Positions 1 to 10,347 of a stretch of DNA of 23,439 bases are shown in pieces. The translations under genes and the position numbers were made by a program. Numbering within the stretch: position 1 is the stretch's first letter; every line of letters starts with the position of its first letter. Source of the stretch: Oppiella nova (Eukaryota > Arthropoda > Arachnida > Sarcoptiformes > Oppiidae); the NCBI GenBank assembly GCA_905397405.1, contig CAJPVJ010000339.1, positions 1 to 23,439 on the forward strand, read 5' to 3'. The notes under the pieces are model-generated. The model had not been told where the DNA came from, searched no databases, and was given only the letters and a program-made list of their open reading frames with translations.

Positions 1-2628
1 AAATAATATGTATTATATTAAAAGCATAAGTTTCATGAATCTCATATCAATTCAAAGAATTTATTTTTTTATTTTTCCACAAAATATTAATATTTTCTAA
101 TATTACAGTATATGCCAAATAAAATATGATTGATAACAATACAAAATTAACTGTTAACTCTACTTTAATATTACTTTAGTATTGTATAAGAATTAATATC
201 AAAGTTATAAGGATTCATTGGTAATCCTACAGATATATTGAATATAATACAAAATATTCGTGTTTCCAAGGGAGATGTAAAATTTATTTTTAGTTTTGCC
301 TTGTTTGTATTAAAAGCTTTAAAAACAGTCACTTTTATTGAGATTCTGTCAAATAAATGGATATTTAATGCATCGCTTGATGGCTTCAAACAATGTTATA
401 AGACGTTGCCTTTCATCTAATGTAATCTTGGTCTTTCTCAGAATTCGTTATTATTGCGAAAAATGTAGTAATCATATTAGCCAGGAGGAATTAAGTTATT
501 TTTTACACCAAATTCTGTGCCCAATATTTTGTCGTATATAGGAATTGACAGAAATATATCAAAACCATTAGTATAATGAGCTATTTGCTTAGCTCATGTT
601 AATACATAACCTACCGATGCATAAATTCAAATAGTATTCTGGCTGTCAAGATTTATTATTAAAATGTAAAAAGCATTTTAAATGTAAAAATCAATTTATA
701 TATTCATTTGTTATTTGAAAAAATACTGATTTGACATAAAATCCAAGAATTCCTTTGATTGAAAATAGGAAACAAAATTCACAAACATTTGAATAGTATT
801 TTATATTCTCAATAAGAATATTCTATGTAATTATTAATTTGTCATAGTACCAGGCAAAAAATGATTACACAAATTATTCAGTAGGAAACAATTTATTCAC
901 TCGGTACTATTCAAAATAATATATTTATTGCAGTTTAGCAATAATATTATACAAAAATCGTAATTACCTAGTTAATTAAATTACTAATTCAATGCGACAT
1001 TCTTGGATATATAATATACTATATAATAAAATAAAAAGCTTTTAATTATATGTTTTTTGCGATTCCTGTTGATTGTGAGATCCGTTTTCAACGCCAGTCA
1101 ATAGGTTTCACTGTTGACATCTGCGCCCTCGCAAAACCTACCAGTCCTTATAGCTACCAGTGCTCTCGACGCCGCCACTCATATGCACTTATATGGGAAT
1201 ATAATTGTCTGTCGATTCTGCAAAGAATATTAACTTTTCATTTCAAGTGCTGTTATATAGTCGAGAATATTCTTGAAGTGCATATTCTGTATGATATGTG
1301 ATATCATATCAATACTTGTATCGTAGAATTGCTATTGAATTCAAGTTTTGTGTCAAGATAAATAGTTTTATTAAATTTGCTTGTTGCGTTAAAGTCTAGA
1401 AAATATTATTATTATCTGAGTTTGAAAATTTAATTTTCAGGTAAGCTTTTCATTTTAATAATTTTTTTATACTAATAATCGAAATAATGTTGCGCATATA
1501 CTATTTAAAATGTTAATAGTCATTTATACATTATTCATAACACATAAATTTTGCTCAAAATTATATAAATACATTATACCCGGGCATTTTATGTACTCAT
1601 ATTAAATAGTATACTTATATTTTATGAGTATATAAACTTATTAGCATTTGCAATATTTTAATTTATGTCAAATATAATACGTGTATATTGAATAACATTA
1701 TAAACTCAAAGTTTCAATTTGTTAAAAGCTTTTCTTACTTTTTTCTTGCATTTTAATACAAACATAATGTTCTAGTTTAATTATCTAAACTCGTGAAATT
1801 GACTTTTCGAAAAGTGCTTCAAAATAAATAACAAATAGAGAAAGTTAGTTTTAAATTTATCTCAATTGTGAAAGCAATTTTAATTAAGTTTAATCATTTG
1901 CTGAACTCCCATAAGAATATTCTGTGGTTTTTGGCCTTAAATACTGTTCAAACACTTGCAGAATATTCTGTATATTCTATACATTTATAGCCAAAAAAGT
2001 GCTATATTTTCCATTTATAAAATGTCGATTAATTTTACTTTTTGTTAGTGTTTTTTATTATTCAAAGTTTTTTAAATCATTTTCAAAAAATTTGCTTTTA
2101 ATAAGTGAAAAATAAAGTAAAACATTTTCCCCTTTATATTTCAAAGTTTAATGATTATTGTGTTAATGAATAGTAATTTTTGTGTCCACATAACATACTA
2201 TTTATATTACAGTATAGCCGTGTTTTCGTGACATTAAAATATGTAATTAATTGCATAACTAATGAGACTTTAGTACTAGTATTATAAAACTAATTTTGGC
2301 AAAAATAGATATATTTCACAATTAATTGATTGACTTTTTGTTTTGTTTCAAAAATTAATGAATTATCTATTGTAAACGTAATGTCTTATCTAAAAACTAA
2401 GTTTGTTTTTTGTGTTAATAATTAATATACAAAAAAAAGTTTGTTTAGAAATTTATAACAAAATAATTTATTTATGATTTAATTCTAAAAATCTATAAAA
2501 CACTAAAAAACAATTTATTTTTTGATAAATATTTTTTTGCATTCAATTTAATTAATTATTTAGAACATAGTTTTCTATTAACCCTAGTGACTTTGAATCT
2601 AATGAACCCAGAGTATAATATATATTAT
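1..2628 (+). repeat. Left arm of a 6.2-kb imperfect palindrome
   Basis: This stretch is the reverse complement of 3656-6235. Position 1 pairs with 6235, and 2600 pairs with about 3680, so the left arm is some 50 bases longer through small indels. By eye the arms differ by a few percent. The arm is AT-rich apart from a GC-richer island at about 1080-1190. It carries no credible gene: its short ORFs are mirrored in the other arm only because the DNA is. The first 127 bases match the other arm perfectly and base 128 does not. It could be a foldback-type element, an inverted duplication, or two diverged haplotypes joined head to head by the assembler. Confidence 0.93.
1080..1190. other. GC-richer island inside the left palindrome arm
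   Basis: This is the only stretch of the left arm with clearly raised GC content; the mirrored copy is at about 5035-5160. It contains ACATCTGCGCCC, a 12-mer that also occurs on the plus strand at 23389-23400. No convincing reading frame runs through it: the 83-codon frame starting at 1050 has no recognisable domain. It may be a promoter-proximal or 5' UTR segment, or part of a repeat. I cannot decide from sequence alone. Confidence 0.3.
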
Positions 2629-2668
2629 ATTATATTATATATTATATTATATATTATATTATATATTA

Positions 2669-2894
2669 TTGAGCTCAAATAGACAGTAAATCTCATGACA
2701 TGTATTGAATAATACATTAAAAACGAGATATAAAATAAAATATAAAGGTTTTGAGCCCACGTTACAATTAAAATTAAAAGTTTTTAACTTATTTATTGAT
2801 ATTATAATATAAATTAATGACATTTTACGAAAGTATAATACATTTCAGTATTATTCAATACATGTCATGAGATTTACTGTCTATTTGAGCTCAA
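2669..2894. repeat. 226-bp inverted-repeat element with 47-bp perfect ends
   Basis: Positions 2669-2715 are an exact reverse complement of 2848-2894, enclosing 132 bp of AT-rich sequence. The outer ends carry the palindrome GAGCTC followed by AAATAGACAG. The size and perfect terminal repeats resemble a small non-autonomous DNA transposon (MITE) or a stable hairpin. I see no clear target-site duplication, which weakens the transposon reading. The perfect stem contrasts with the diverged big arms around it and suggests a younger age. Confidence 0.75.
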
Positions 2895-3062
2895 CATAAA
2901 TAGTATTAAAAGTTTGAAAATTTGAGACAAAAAGTTGTTTTATTTTGTTTTTATTACAGTACAGTACTGTACATAAAAGTCAATTGTTTTTATTATTTTT
3001 ATGATACAGTCAGAAATTGAATGATTTAAATAAATAGGTTTTAAATGCAAATACTATTAGCG

Positions 3063-3235
3063 TATGTATAAATTCATATATATGGCTATTTTTATACACT
3101 ATAATACTATAATATATGGCATTTTTCTATTGATATTTCCGTACGAATTGATATAAAAAGTAATATATATTTTCTGCGGATATATTGAGAGTATGAAAAA
3201 CAATTACATTTGACTTTTATATGAATTTATACATA
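3063..3235. repeat. Small inverted repeat with 18-bp stems
   Basis: TATGTATAAATTCATATA at 3063-3080 is reverse-complemented at 3218-3235, enclosing about 137 bp. It abuts a second hairpin that begins at 3236. Confidence 0.6.
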
Positions 3236-3359
3236 TCTGGTGCTGTAAATACAAAACTCATATTTGGCATTATTTGCGATTTGTGAGCATGTTAATCGTT
3301 GAGATAGTTTTTGAATTATAAATATTCTCAAATGTGAGGTTTGTTTTGCAACACCAGAT
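3236..3359. repeat. Imperfect inverted repeat in the palindrome spacer
   Basis: TCTGGTGCTG at 3236 and the following ~20 bases pair imperfectly (about 80% by eye) with the segment ending in CAACACCAGA at 3359. The loop is about 60 bases. It is directly adjacent to the previous small hairpin. Confidence 0.45.
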
Positions 3360-3655
3360 ATCCAGGTCTAGTCTATAACCATATTTGTTTGATTGATAGC
3401 CTTATGGTTCGCAATGATTATTGGAAATCATAAATATATAACAGAATATTCTCTATATTCTGCATATTCTGTTGTATAAGTAATTTATTATATAAATAGA
3501 AATACAATAAATTCTACCGGTGCATGACCAAGTTTATATATTTATAACACTAATGTTTAAAGGCTCTAGCTTAGTGCAAACTATTTTTATCTCATGTAAG
3601 TTAATAGACATTTAATCATTATGCAAAATTACTATTATATTTACAAGTTTTTAAA

Positions 3656-6235
3656 TAATATATTATACTCTGGGTTCATTAGATTCAAAGTCACTAAGGT
3701 TAATAGAAAACTATGTTTTAAATAATTAATTAAATTGAATGCAAAAAAATATTTATCAAAAAATAAATTGTTTTTTAGTGTTTTATAGGTTTTTAGAATT
3801 AAGTAATAAATAACTTATTTTGTCATAAATTTCTAAATAAACTTTTTTTGTATATTAATTATTAACACGAAAATAACAAACTTAGTTTTTAGATAAGACT
3901 TTACGTTTACATTGGATAATTTATTAATTTTTGAAACAAAACAAAAAGTCAATCAATTAATTGTGAAATATATCTATTTTTGCCAAAATAGGTTTTATAA
4001 TACTAGTACTAAAGTCTCATTAGTTGTGCAATTAATTACATATTTTAATGTCACGAAAACACGGCTATACTGTAATATAAATAGCATGTTATATGGATAC
4101 AAAAATTACTATTCATTAATGCAATGATCTTTAAACTTAAACTGGAAAAACAAATTAATTTTAACTTAAAATGCAGTTTTTGAAAATTATTTAAATAATT
4201 CTGAATAATAAAAACACTAAAATGAGTAAAAATAATTGACATTTTATAAATGGAAAAGTAACACTATTTTGGTAATAAATGTATAGAATATTCTGCAAGT
4301 GTTTGAACAGTATTTAAGCCCAAAAACCACAGAATATTCTTATAGGAGTTCAGCAAATGATTAAACTTAATTAAAATTGAGATTTTAAAAAGTAACTTTC
4401 TCTATTTGTTATTTATTTTGAAGTACTTTTTGAAAAGTCAATTTCACAAGTTTAGATAATTAAACTAAAACATTATGTTTGTATTAAAATGCAATAAAAA
4501 AATTGTGAAAAGCTTTTAACAAATTGAAACTTTTAGTTTATAATGTTACGCAATATACAAGTATTAAATTTTGCATAAATTAAAATATTGCAAAATCTAA
4601 TAAGTTTATGTACTCATAAAATATAAGTATAATATTTATTATGAGTACATAAACTGCCCGGGCATAATGTATTTATATAATTTTGAGCTTAATTTATATG
4701 TTATGAATAATGTATAAATGAATATTAACATTTTAAATAGTATATGTGCAACATTATGTAGATCATTAGTATAAAAAATTATTAAAATGGAAAGCTTACC
4801 TGAAAATTAAATTTTCAAACTCAGATAATACTATTTTTTCTAAACTTTAACGCAACAAGCAAATTTAATCAAGTTATTTATCTTGACACAAAACTTGAAA
4901 TCAATAGCAATTTCACGATACAAGTATTGATATGATATCACATATCATACAGAATATGCACTTCAAGAATATTCTCGACTATATAACAGCACTTAAAATG
5001 AAAAGTGAATATTCTTTACAGAATCGACAGAATCCCATATAAGTGAATATGAGATATGAGTGGCGGCGTCGAGAGCACTGGTAGTATAAGGACTGGTAGG
5101 TTTGCGAGGGCGCAGATGTCAACAGTGAAACCTATTGACTGGTATTGAAACCGGATCTCATAATCAACAGGAATCGCAAAAAAATAAAGCTTTTTATTTT
5201 ATTATATAGTATATTATATTTCCAAGAATGTCGCATTGAATTAGTAATTTAATTAACTAGGTAATCACGATTTGTGTATAATATTATTGCTTAACTGCAA
5301 TAAATATATGATTTTGAATAGTACTGAGAGAATAAATTGTTTCCTATCTCAAGAATAATTTGTGTAATCATTTTTTTGCTTGGTACTATGACATATTAAT
5401 AATTACATAGAATATTCTTAATGAGAATATAAAATACTATTTAAATGTTTGTGAATTTTGTTTCATATTTTCAATCAAAGAAATTCTTGGATTTTATGCT
5501 AAATCAGTATTTTTTCAAATAACAAATGAATATATAATTTGATTTTTACATATAAAATGCTTTTTACATTTTAATAATAAATCTTGACAGCCAGAATACT
5601 ATTTGAATTTATGCACCGGTAGGTTATGTATTAACATGAGCTAAGCAAATAGGCTGTCATTATACTAATGGTTTTGATATATTTCTATCAATTCCTATAT
5701 ACGACAAAATATTGGGCACAGAATTTGGTGTAAAAAATAACTTAATTCCTCCTGGCTAATATGATTACTGCATTTTTCGCAATAATAACGAATTCTGAGA
5801 AAGACCAAGATTACATTATATGAAAGGCAACGTCTTATAACCTTGTTTGAAGTCATCAAGCGATGCATTAAATGTCCATTTATTTGACAGAATCTCAATA
5901 AAAGTGACTGTTTTTAAAGCTTTTAATACAAACAAGGCAAAACTAAAAATAACTTTTACATCTCCCTTGGAAACACGAATATTCTGTATTATATTCAATA
6001 TATCTGTAGGATTACCAATGAATCCTTATAACTTTCATATTAATTCTTATACAATACTAAAGTAATATTAAAGTAGAGTTAAAAGTTAATTTTGTATTGT
6101 TATCAATAATATTTTATTTGGCATATACTGTAATATTAGAAAATATTAATATTTTGTGGAAAAATAAAAAAATAAATTCTTTGAATTGATATGAGATTCA
6201 TGAAACTTATGCTTTTAATATAATACATATTATTT
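3656..6235 (-). repeat. Right arm of the 6.2-kb imperfect palindrome
   Basis: This is the reverse complement of 1-2628, with scattered substitutions and short indels. The 72-codon frame at 5847-6065 mirrors the one at 389-171 with four amino-acid differences, which shows the level of divergence but no coding signal. The outer 127 bases (6109-6235) match the first 127 bases of the window exactly. They are also the block that is repeated in tandem immediately afterwards. Confidence 0.93.
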
Positions 6236-6363
6236 AATATTTTATTTGGCATATACTGTAATATTAGAAAATATTAATATTTTGTGGAAAAATAAAAAAA
6301 TAAATTCTTTGAATTGATATGAGATTCATGAAACTTATGCTTTTAATATAATACATATTATTT
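6107..6363 (+). repeat. Exact tandem repeat of a 127-base block, period 128
   Basis: 6108-6234 and 6236-6362 are identical 127-base blocks separated by a single t at 6235. The match extends by one chance base on each side. There is no divergence between the copies, unlike the older repeats nearby. The same geometry recurs at 12124 and 21253. The best explanation is a contig overlap of k = 127 that was not merged, not a biological duplication. Confidence 0.9.
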
Positions 6364-6451
6364 GTTAGCATCACTATAAGCTTGTTGATTTATATATACA
6401 CACAAAATATTATATATACTGCTATTAAATTTTTGTGACTAAAACATAAGC

Positions 6452-6497
6452 AGAATATTCTTAATATAATAAATATTTATTATATTAAGAATATTCT
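6452..6497. repeat. 46-bp perfect palindrome ending in AGAATATTCT
   Basis: The 46 bases equal their own reverse complement without a mismatch. The centre is AAATATTT, and each end is AGAATATTCT, itself a palindrome that recurs through the first 6.5 kb. There is no loop, so it could extrude as a cruciform. It may be a solo remnant of whatever element spread this motif. Confidence 0.85.
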
Positions 6498-7107
6498 TGA
6501 ATAACATAATACTCGAGGGATTATACACAGAGTGTAATGACATTTGGTTTATGTTTTTATCAAATACTAATCAAATGTCTGGAGAAACAAAAGATTTTCA
6601 TAAAAACAAGATTTTCCAGACACTGTAAATATTAAGTATAATAATTATGCTAATTATTTGAATATTTGCTAAGAATTATGTAAGAATATTATATACACAC
6701 CTAAACAACAAGTGCGTTAATGTTTAATATGTCCTTGGATACTTATCATAACTACTACACGTGTTATATTTAACTCAGGAATATAATTATAATATTAAAA
6801 TGGAGTTTATCATGCAATAGATTAATTAAATATTTATAACTACAGGGTAAATACATTTGTAAAAATCAATTTTAGTTTCTGTCAATTGACATTAGGCTTA
6901 TTACGTACTAAAAAATACATTTAATTTTAAAACTTACCCGTGTGCATTAATAACTTATAAATTATTTTCATTGTTGAAATACTTTTTAAACTATGCGTTA
7001 GTTTTGATTGCATTTTGTATCACACGGTACAGTAGGTGTCAATAGTTTTGCTCTCAATACAAGGACTTTATTTATTTTATAATTTATTTACCTTAACACT
7101 ACATTGA
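6498..7107. other. AT-rich intergenic stretch, no gene seen
   Basis: No reading frame of interest. One small stem-loop is visible near 6572-6622, where TGTCTGGAGAA pairs with TTTTCCAGACA. There is also a short inverted GACATTTG/CAAATGTC pair just upstream. Confidence 0.5.
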
Positions 7108-7737
7108 ATACCATGCATACATCTAAATAGCATTATTATGTCTTAATATATAAAAATCATAACATTTAACATGAATTTTGTGACCGAAAACCTCTATCCC
7201 TGACGTGCTATTGGATTACAAATAAAAGGATTCTGGGATGACAGGGTTCATTCATTAAATAAGTACACAAAATTATACCCTACACTGACTCCTGTTACTA
7301 CTTAATTCTTTGTAGTATAATATTACGACATACACAATGACTGAGTCTACACCGTGTACATAAGTGTACGTACATATTGAATGACTCCTGATTTAATGTA
7401 GCACAGTGTATATAAATTAGAAATTGTATATAATTTTGCTTGATGTTTACTGTACGGCACATTTTACACTCTCATTAACGTAGAGATCAAACAATGGTTT
7501 TATATATTTCTAACAGATATTATGTAATAATAAAATAAATTATTATATGTATACAGAATCTGCTAGTGCATTATATAATCAAAAGGCTCATTATTATTTA
7601 AGACCTTTTTTGTGTGTGTTACATTAGTGTACATAATAGCAATACAACATTAGGGTCAATTACGTGCACCGTGAGTTTGTTAATTAATTCCCATAGGAGC
7701 ATGGTGCTGGGAATAAATTGTTTATTTCGCTAAATAG
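7108..7737 (+). repeat. 630-bp tandem duplication, unit A
   Basis: The unit runs from ATACCATGCATACATC to CGCTAAATAG and is followed directly by unit B. The copies differ by scattered substitutions and small indels (a few percent), so this is an aged duplication, unlike the exact 127-base repeats elsewhere in the window. There is no coding potential. ACCGTGAGTTTG and CCATAGGAGCATGG are the least AT-rich parts and are conserved in both units. Confidence 0.93.
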
Positions 7738-8368
7738 ATACCATGCATACATCTAAATAGCATTATTATGTCTTAATATATAAAAATCATAACATTTAAC
7801 ATGAATTTTGTGACCGAAAACCTCTATCCCTGACGTGCTATTGGATTACAAATAAAAGGATTCTGTGATGAGGGGGGTCATTCATTAAATACATACACAA
7901 AATTATACCCTACACTGACTCCTGTTACTACTTAATTCTTTGTAGTATAATATTACGACATAAACAATGACCGAGTCTACACAGTGTACATAAGCGTACG
8001 TACATATTGAATGACCCCTGATTTAATGTAACACAGTGTACATAAATTAGAAATTGTATATAATTTTGCCCGGTGTTTACCGTACAGCACATTTTACACT
8101 CTCATTAACGTAGAGATCAAACAATGGTTTTATATATATTTCTAACATATTATGTAATAATAAAATAAATTATTTTATGTATACAGAATCTGATAGTGCG
8201 TTATATAATCATAAGGCTCATTATTATTTAAGACCTTTGTGTGTGTGTGTTACATTAGTGTACATAATAGCAATACAACATTAGGGTCAATTACGTGCAC
8301 CGTGAGTTTGTTAATTAATTCCCATAGGAGCATGGTGCTGGGAATAAATTGTTTATTTCGCTAAATAG
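7738..8368 (+). repeat. 630-bp tandem duplication, unit B
   Basis: Second unit, head to tail with unit A; position 7741 corresponds to 7111. Differences include the GATGACAGGG/GATGAGGGGG segment and a TG-repeat that is slightly longer here (near 8239). No gene. Confidence 0.93.
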
Positions 8369-8792
8369 CTATAAAAGTTAGATAAAGTTCAACAAAATAT
8401 AAAAAACAGTTACTGTATCCAGTGGGGTGCGATAATTGAGCTGTTAATTAAAATTAATTTAGCTAGTTGCTATTGCTACAGTAATAAGTTTTTAGTTAGA
8501 ATAACTTAGAATAGGTTCTAAAATAGCTATTCATTAATGTTTGTAAATTGACTATATCCTATTACTAATTAAATGCATAGCTAATTACTCGTTTACTGAT
8601 TTTAAATTAAATTGTTATTAAAGATTAATGTCATTAAAATAATTGATCAAGATAATAATAATAATAACTAGGTTAACTGAACTATTATTAATATTATAAA
8701 CAAATATATTTTACAAAAATATTCTGTGGAATAAAAAAAATTGCTGGCATATACTTTATTAATGTAAGGGAACGGTATGTGTAAATAAAGGT

Positions 8793-8953
8793 TCTACCCC
8801 AAAAAGACCTAAACTCAAATAACTATCTGACCAGTGGACATATTTTAAAATTGATCAGTGGAATATGGGTGTCTTAATCTAACCTAACCTAACCTAAATT
8901 AAATCAAATGTCCATTGGCCAGTTAGTTATTTGAATTTAAGTATTTTTGGTAT
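8793..8953. repeat. Degenerate inverted repeat (old MITE-like hairpin)
   Basis: The left stem (8793-8841), with CTCAAATAACTA and CAGTGGACAT, pairs with the right stem (8908-8953), with ATGTCCATTGG and TTAGTTATTTGAA, at roughly 80% by eye. The loop holds CTAACCTAACCTAACCTAA. It looks like a decayed inverted-repeat element. Confidence 0.55.
8879..8897 (-). repeat. Short interstitial TTAGG-type telomeric tract
   Basis: CTAACCTAACCTAACCTAA is almost four units of CCTAA, the complement of the arthropod telomere repeat TTAGG. It is too short to mark a telomere. It could be a simple repeat or a scar of double-strand break repair. It is mild support for an arthropod source. Confidence 0.6.
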
Positions 8954-9499
8954 AAGGTCTTTTAGGTGAGTCCCGTAAATAAATCAATATTTTGTTTCCG
9001 TTTATTTCATTGGCTATACATTTGAGTGAATTACTATATTTGAGTTTATGAACAGCACGTGTAGTCTATGTATAGGTGAAATTTAATATTTTCCATGTTA
9101 CAAATATAGAGCAGGTCAATTTACACCACGCTAACTATTTATATCAGGCAATATAATTAAATTTAATTTGTATTTGAATTTATAACAAAATAATTAATTA
9201 ATTTCATTTTTAATTGAAAATGTGACAAGAAATAAACAATTTAAAAAGTATTATGTTCTCAGATTAATTACCTAGATGTCAATATCATAAGTACTTAAGT
9301 AATAGGAAATTTTAGGGAAAAGTAATCCAGTAATATATGATAATTAAATTAAGCAAGCATTAAAACTCATATTTACATTGAATTTAAGTAATGATTTGAA
9401 TATCAATTGAATTCTGTGTTGAAATCCATGTAAAGATGTTTTGTTATCTATTCACCAGAATTACAGAATCGCATACAAAAGTGTTTGCATTTAAAAAGT

Positions 9500-10042
9500 A
9501 AACAATATTTTTAAATTTAAATTTTATTTTTCACTATTATTTGTACTGTTACTGCCTATTTCATAGTGTGCTACCTAACTAAGTAACTAAAGGTTATTTG
9601 AGTAAGGGATTATTATTTTTTAAATATTTATTTTAAAAGCATATTAAAGTATTTTGTTTAAATTTTATTTTTAACTATTATTTGAAATAGCCTAGTACAT
9701 TGTGTGCGAAATAACTAAAAGTTATTTGAACAAGGGATTATAATTTTTAAAATATTTATATTAAAAGCATATTAAAGTATTTTTTAATTTTATTTTTAAC
9801 TATTATTTGAAATAACCTAGTACATTGTGTGCTAAATAACTAAAAGTTACTTGAACAAGGGATTATTATTTTTAAAATATTTATTTTAAAAGCATACTAA
9901 AGTATTTTTTAATTTTATTTTTAACTATTATTTGAAATAGCCTTTTACATTGTGTGCTACATAACTAAAAGTTACTTGAACAAGGGATTATTAATTTTAA
10001 AATGTTTGTTTTAAAAGCATATTAAAGTATTTTATTTAAATT
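9500..10042 (+). repeat. Minisatellite of about 125-bp units, four copies plus a partial one
   Basis: Units start at about 9502, 9643, 9771, 9896 and 10021; the last is partial. Units 2 to 4 are 128, 125 and 125 bp long and the first is longer (about 141 bp). Each contains CTATTATTTGAAATA, ACATTGTGTGC, AACAAGGGATTAT and ends in TTAAAAGCAT. Neighbouring units differ by a few to about ten percent, and the outermost unit is the most diverged. This is a normal ageing tandem array. A GA microsatellite (10047-10060) closes it. Confidence 0.9.
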
Positions 10043-10104
10043 TTCTGAGAGAGAGAGAGACAGACTTAAAAATAGCTAACTGTCCACAAAACTACCGGTG
10101 CCTA

Positions 10105-10344
10105 TCAGTCACAGTCAGGCAACTGCTTAACCATCGCAACGAACAGTCCGTTCAGATTGAGACCACTTTTAGCCGATGTCTCCGCATATATGAGTTCATT
10201 ATCTCTCACATACTTCTCGACCTCCAGTTCCCCCACAACACGACTGTCCACTAAATCCACTTTATTGCCCGCCAGTGCGATCATAATCTCGTGAGAGCAC
10301 CGGCGCTTCAGCTCCGCCACCATAGCCTTTGCCGAGTTATACGT
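10105..10344 (-). CDS. Rab5-type small GTPase, C-terminal exon (partial, possibly a relic)
   Basis: The minus-strand frame encodes about 79 residues of a Rab GTPase from just before switch-distal helix 3 to helix 5. The guanine-base motif NKVD (in IALAGNKVDL) and the G5 motif ETSAKSG are intact, and KQLPDCD resembles the AKKLP of Rab5. Rab5-family proteins act in early endosome fusion. The exon begins after a plausible acceptor (GAATTCAG then ACG TAT AAC). The upstream exons with the P-loop and switch regions should lie to the right, but I find none in the window. The frame ends in TGA straight after LPDCD, so the hypervariable tail and prenylated cysteines are missing. It may be an exon fragment, a pseudogene or a misplaced contig end. 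The first base of a duplicated P4HA segment lies four bases from the acceptor. Confidence 0.7.
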   Translation of the reverse strand, partial: TYNSAKAMVAELKRRCSHEIMIALAGNKVDLVDSRVVGELEVEKYVRDNELIYAETSAKSGLNLNGLFVAMVKQLPDCD

Positions 10345-10347
10345 CTG

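Larger units (their letters stand above)
2629..3655. other. Spacer of the giant palindrome, made of nested inverted repeats
   Basis: These roughly 1.03 kb separate the two arms and are not mirrored across the palindrome as a whole. The spacer begins with an alternating TATAT-type tract (about 2618-2668). It then holds three consecutive smaller inverted repeats (2669-2894, 3063-3235, 3236-3359). The remainder, about 3360-3655, is plain AT-rich sequence. There is no gene. Confidence 0.7.
8369..9499. other. AT-rich intergenic stretch with one degenerate hairpin
   Basis: No gene. The only structure I can support is an imperfect inverted repeat at 8793-8841/8908-8953 with a telomere-like tract in its loop. 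The rest is low-complexity A/T sequence. Confidence 0.5.

Noticed and set aside
171-389. 72-codon ORF conserved in both palindrome arms (also 5847-6065)
   Set aside because: The arms are similar over their whole length, so conservation here carries no coding signal. The opposite strand is open as well, and no domain is present.
1050-1301. 83-codon ORF in the GC-richer island
   Set aside because: The composition is GC-richer but no motif is recognised, and it is not preserved as a matching open frame in the mirrored arm.
1-6235. Virus-like or Polinton element with long terminal inverted repeats
   Set aside because: No polymerase, integrase, capsid, protease or ATPase frame is present between or within the arms.
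9500-10042. CRISPR-like regular repeats
   Set aside because: The ~125-bp units are contiguous and diverged, with no short repeat and unique spacer pattern. This is a eukaryotic minisatellite.
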